Below, one piece after another: positions 62,036 through 64,000 of a stretch of DNA of 64,000 bases. Under the pieces are notes generated by a model. The model worked only from the letters and a program-made list of their open reading frames with translations. It had not been told where the DNA came from and ran no database searches. The stretch is from positions 124,001 to 188,000 of the forward strand of contig NZ_CABHMS010000004.1 in assembly GCF_902167635.1 (NCBI RefSeq), written 5' to 3'. The DNA is from Chitinophaga vietnamensis (lineage in GTDB: Bacteria; Bacteroidota; Bacteroidia; Chitinophagales; Chitinophagaceae). The translations under genes and the position numbers were made by a program. Numbering within the stretch: the first letter of the stretch is position 1; every line of letters begins with the position of its first letter.

Positions 62036-62084
62036 AAATTTATTGGCTATTGTTGTAAATTTCGGATATTAATCGAGTGATACA

Positions 62085-64000
62085 ATGAGAAAAAAACTAC
62101 TGACAGCAGCGATGTTGCTGTTATCCTTTGCTGTGGCTGCGCAGGATTTCCCTGCCGTGCAGCAGCTGGCGCAGCGGCGCGTTCCCTGGCTGGCATCTTC
62201 CCTTACCCTGAAAAATATTCCTGTCAGCGCCGGAAAAGATGGCTTTGAGATCAGCACCGCCGGCGGCAAGGTGCGGATCGCCGCATCCAGCGCCAGCGCT
62301 GCCGCAGCGGGTCTCAACTGGTATCTGAAATATTATTGCCACCGCTCTATGTCGCACATGGGCGACAATCTCTCTCCTGTATCTCCTCTCCCGAAAGTAG
62401 ATGGCACGCTGCGCATCCATACTGATTTCGACTACCGCTATGCCCTCAATTATTGCACCATCAGCTATACGATGAGCTTCTACAGCTGGAAAGACTGGGA
62501 GCATGAGCTGGATTGGATGGCGCTTAACGGCGTGAATGTGATGCTGGCCACTATGGGCAGCGAGGCCATATGGCAGCGCACTTTGCAAGACCTCGGCTAC
62601 AATGCTGAAGAAGTGCGCGCTTTTGTGGCCGGTCCCGGCTTCACGGCCTGGTGGCTCATGGGCAACCTCGAAGGATGGGGCGGCCCCCTTACGCAAGGGC
62701 TCATCGACCGCCAGGTGGAACTGGAGAAAAAGATACTGGCCCGCATGCGCGGCCTCGGTATACAACCCGTGCTGCAAGGTTTCTACGGTATGATACCCGT
62801 GAACATGAAAGAGAAACTGCACCTCAGCAAAGTGGTGCAGCAGGGCCGCTGGGCTGGCGGCTTTCAGCGCCCCGACTTCCTCCTGCCGGACGACAGCAGC
62901 TATGCGCGTATTGCAGGCACTTACTACGAAGAGCTGAAAAAGCTCTATGGCAGCGATATCCGCTTCTTCGCCGGCGATCCTTTCCACGAAGGCGGCAATA
63001 CGCAGGGCGTAGATGTGACTGCGGCGGCGCGTGGCATACAACAGGCCATGCAAGCGCATTTCCCGGGCGCTACCTGGGTGTTGCAAGGCTGGCAGGCCAA
63101 TCCTTCCAGCGCCTTGCTCAAAGGCCTCGATAAATCGAAAGTGCTGGTACAGGAGCTTTTCGGAGAAAATACCGCCAACTGGGAAAAGCGCCAGGGCTAT
63201 GAAGGCACGCCTTTTATCTGGTGTTCTGTTACCAATTTCGGGGAGAAGCTGGGCCTGTATGGCAAGCTGCAACGCTTTGCCAGTGAAGTGTACCGCGCCG
63301 CCAATGGCCCTTACCAACAGCTGATGCGCGGTGTGGGCATCATGCCGGAAGGTATTCATAACAACCCCGTGATCTACGACCTGCAGCTGGAACTGCCCTG
63401 GCATCAGGATAGCGTAGATGTAAAGGCATGGATAAAATCATATGTACGTGCCCGTTATGGGGTGGATAACCCGGCTATACAGGAAGCCTGGCAAGGGCTG
63501 GTAGCCACGGCCTACAGCAGTTTTCCACAATACCAGGAAGGGCCTACGGAATCGGTGTTCACTGCACGCCCCACACTGGAAGACCGCCCCGTATCCACTT
63601 GGGGCACACGCAAGCGAAACTATGATACGGCGCAGTTCCGCCTTGCTGTGCAGCGTTTCCTGCAAGCCGGGAATAAAAATCCTACCTATATCATCGATGC
63701 GATAGATTTCCGCCGGCAGGTGATCTCCAATGAGGGAGAAGCCGTATATGCCGCCATGGTACAGGCTTTCAAGCAGAAGGACAAAGACGCTTTCAGAAAA
63801 ACATCTGCCCGTTTCCTCGCCCTGATGCGCCAGCAGGATGCCTTGCTCAGCAGCAATTCACATTTCCGCCTCAATACCTGGACCGATGCCGCCCGCGCCA
63901 TGGGCCACACGCCCGCCGAGCAACAATTGCTCGTGAGGAATGCCCGCACACAAATCACTTATTGGGGTCCTGACAATCCCGACACCGAGCTCCATGAATA
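62085..64000 (+). CDS. Alpha-N-acetylglucosaminidase (GH89), 3' end outside window
   Basis: The frame from ATG 62085 is open to the end of the window (638 codons), so the stop lies beyond it. Signal peptide M-R-K-K-L-L-T-A-A-M-L-L-L-S-F-A-V-A-A-Q. The N-terminal domain contains A-A-A-A-G-L-N-W-Y-L-K-Y-Y-C; the TIM barrel shows W-E-H-E-L-D-W-M-A-L-N-G-V-N, W-W-L-M-G-N-L-E-G-W-G-G and the late D-P-F-H-E-G-G segment, all typical of NAGLU-type enzymes; the last visible residues Y-W-G-P-D-N-P-type match the C-terminal domain. Releases terminal alpha-GlcNAc from glycans; exported. Confidence 0.9.
   Translation, partial: MRKKLLTAAMLLLSFAVAAQDFPAVQQLAQRRVPWLASSLTLKNIPVSAGKDGFEISTAGGKVRIAASSASAAAAGLNWYLKYYCHRSMSHMGDNLSPVSPLPKVDGTLRIHTDFDYRYALNYCTISYTMSFYSWKDWEHELDWMALNGVNVMLATMGSEAIWQRTLQDLGYNAEEVRAFVAGPGFTAWWLMGNLEGWGGPLTQGLIDRQVELEKKILARMRGLGIQPVLQGFYGMIPVNMKEKLHLSKVVQQGRWAGGFQRPDFLLPDDSSYARIAGTYYEELKKLYGSDIRFFAGDPFHEGGNTQGVDVTAAARGIQQAMQAHFPGATWVLQGWQANPSSALLKGLDKSKVLVQELFGENTANWEKRQGYEGTPFIWCSVTNFGEKLGLYGKLQRFASEVYRAANGPYQQLMRGVGIMPEGIHNNPVIYDLQLELPWHQDSVDVKAWIKSYVRARYGVDNPAIQEAWQGLVATAYSSFPQYQEGPTESVFTARPTLEDRPVSTWGTRKRNYDTAQFRLAVQRFLQAGNKNPTYIIDAIDFRRQVISNEGEAVYAAMVQAFKQKDKDAFRKTSARFLALMRQQDALLSSNSHFRLNTWTDAARAMGHTPAEQQLLVRNARTQITYWGPDNPDTELHE

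Overview
The window looks like chromosome from a Chitinophaga-type member of the Bacteroidota. The evidence is three SusC/SusD pairs, two of them preceded by ECF sigma/FecR anti-sigma genes with STN-type SusC receptors, TlpA-like redoxins, lipoproteins with short lipoboxes, TAnnTTTG promoter boxes and a general lack of strong Shine-Dalgarno sequences. No rRNA, tRNA, CRISPR array or transposase gene was seen.

Layout. 1-9.2 kb: the end of a DUF885 gene, a zinc-less Fpg/Nei glycosylase, an SDR, a PhyH dioxygenase, then a compact leftward operon for a periplasmic PaoABC-like molybdenum hydroxylase with its XdhC and MocA maturation factors. 9.4-17.8 kb: sigma factor, a 51-bp tandem repeat array of about 1 kb, FecR, SusC, SusD. 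18-20.7 kb: ankyrin lipoprotein, SUKH protein, TPR protein and a small unknown gene. 20.7-22.4 kb: a gene-poor stretch with degenerate repeats and a possible small RNA.

22.4-36.9 kb is an AT-rich block unlike its surroundings. A rightward SusC-SusD-TlpA unit meets, tail to tail, a leftward operon: membrane protein (GT-C-like), TPR protein, GT2-TPR glycosyltransferase, LanKC-type lanthionine synthetase, MauE-like redox membrane protein, then three related small secreted peptides with two cysteines and a conserved CTI(S/T)TTI core. This is the best candidate in the window for an undescribed system: a modified, possibly glycosylated, outer-membrane-linked peptide pathway.

37-47.5 kb: three AraC-type regulators, a Tat-exported TIM-barrel protein, signal peptidase I, amidohydrolase, YCII protein, S41 peptidase and YheT hydrolase. 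47.7-59.1 kb: a frameshifted collagen-like lipoprotein, then sigma-FecR-SusC-SusD-PKD lipoprotein-GH16-GH30, which reads as a beta-glucan utilisation locus. 59.1-64 kb: TlpA-like redoxin, DUF1543 protein, 2-hydroxyacid dehydrogenase and the start of a GH89 alpha-N-acetylglucosaminidase that runs off the window.

Scattered through the intergenic spaces is a family of long, near-perfect inverted repeats (arms of 32-71 bp) built from GGATTT/GATTTTCGG words. They lie at gene ends, sometimes run into the reading frame, and two copies differ by a base change that is compensated in the opposite arm.
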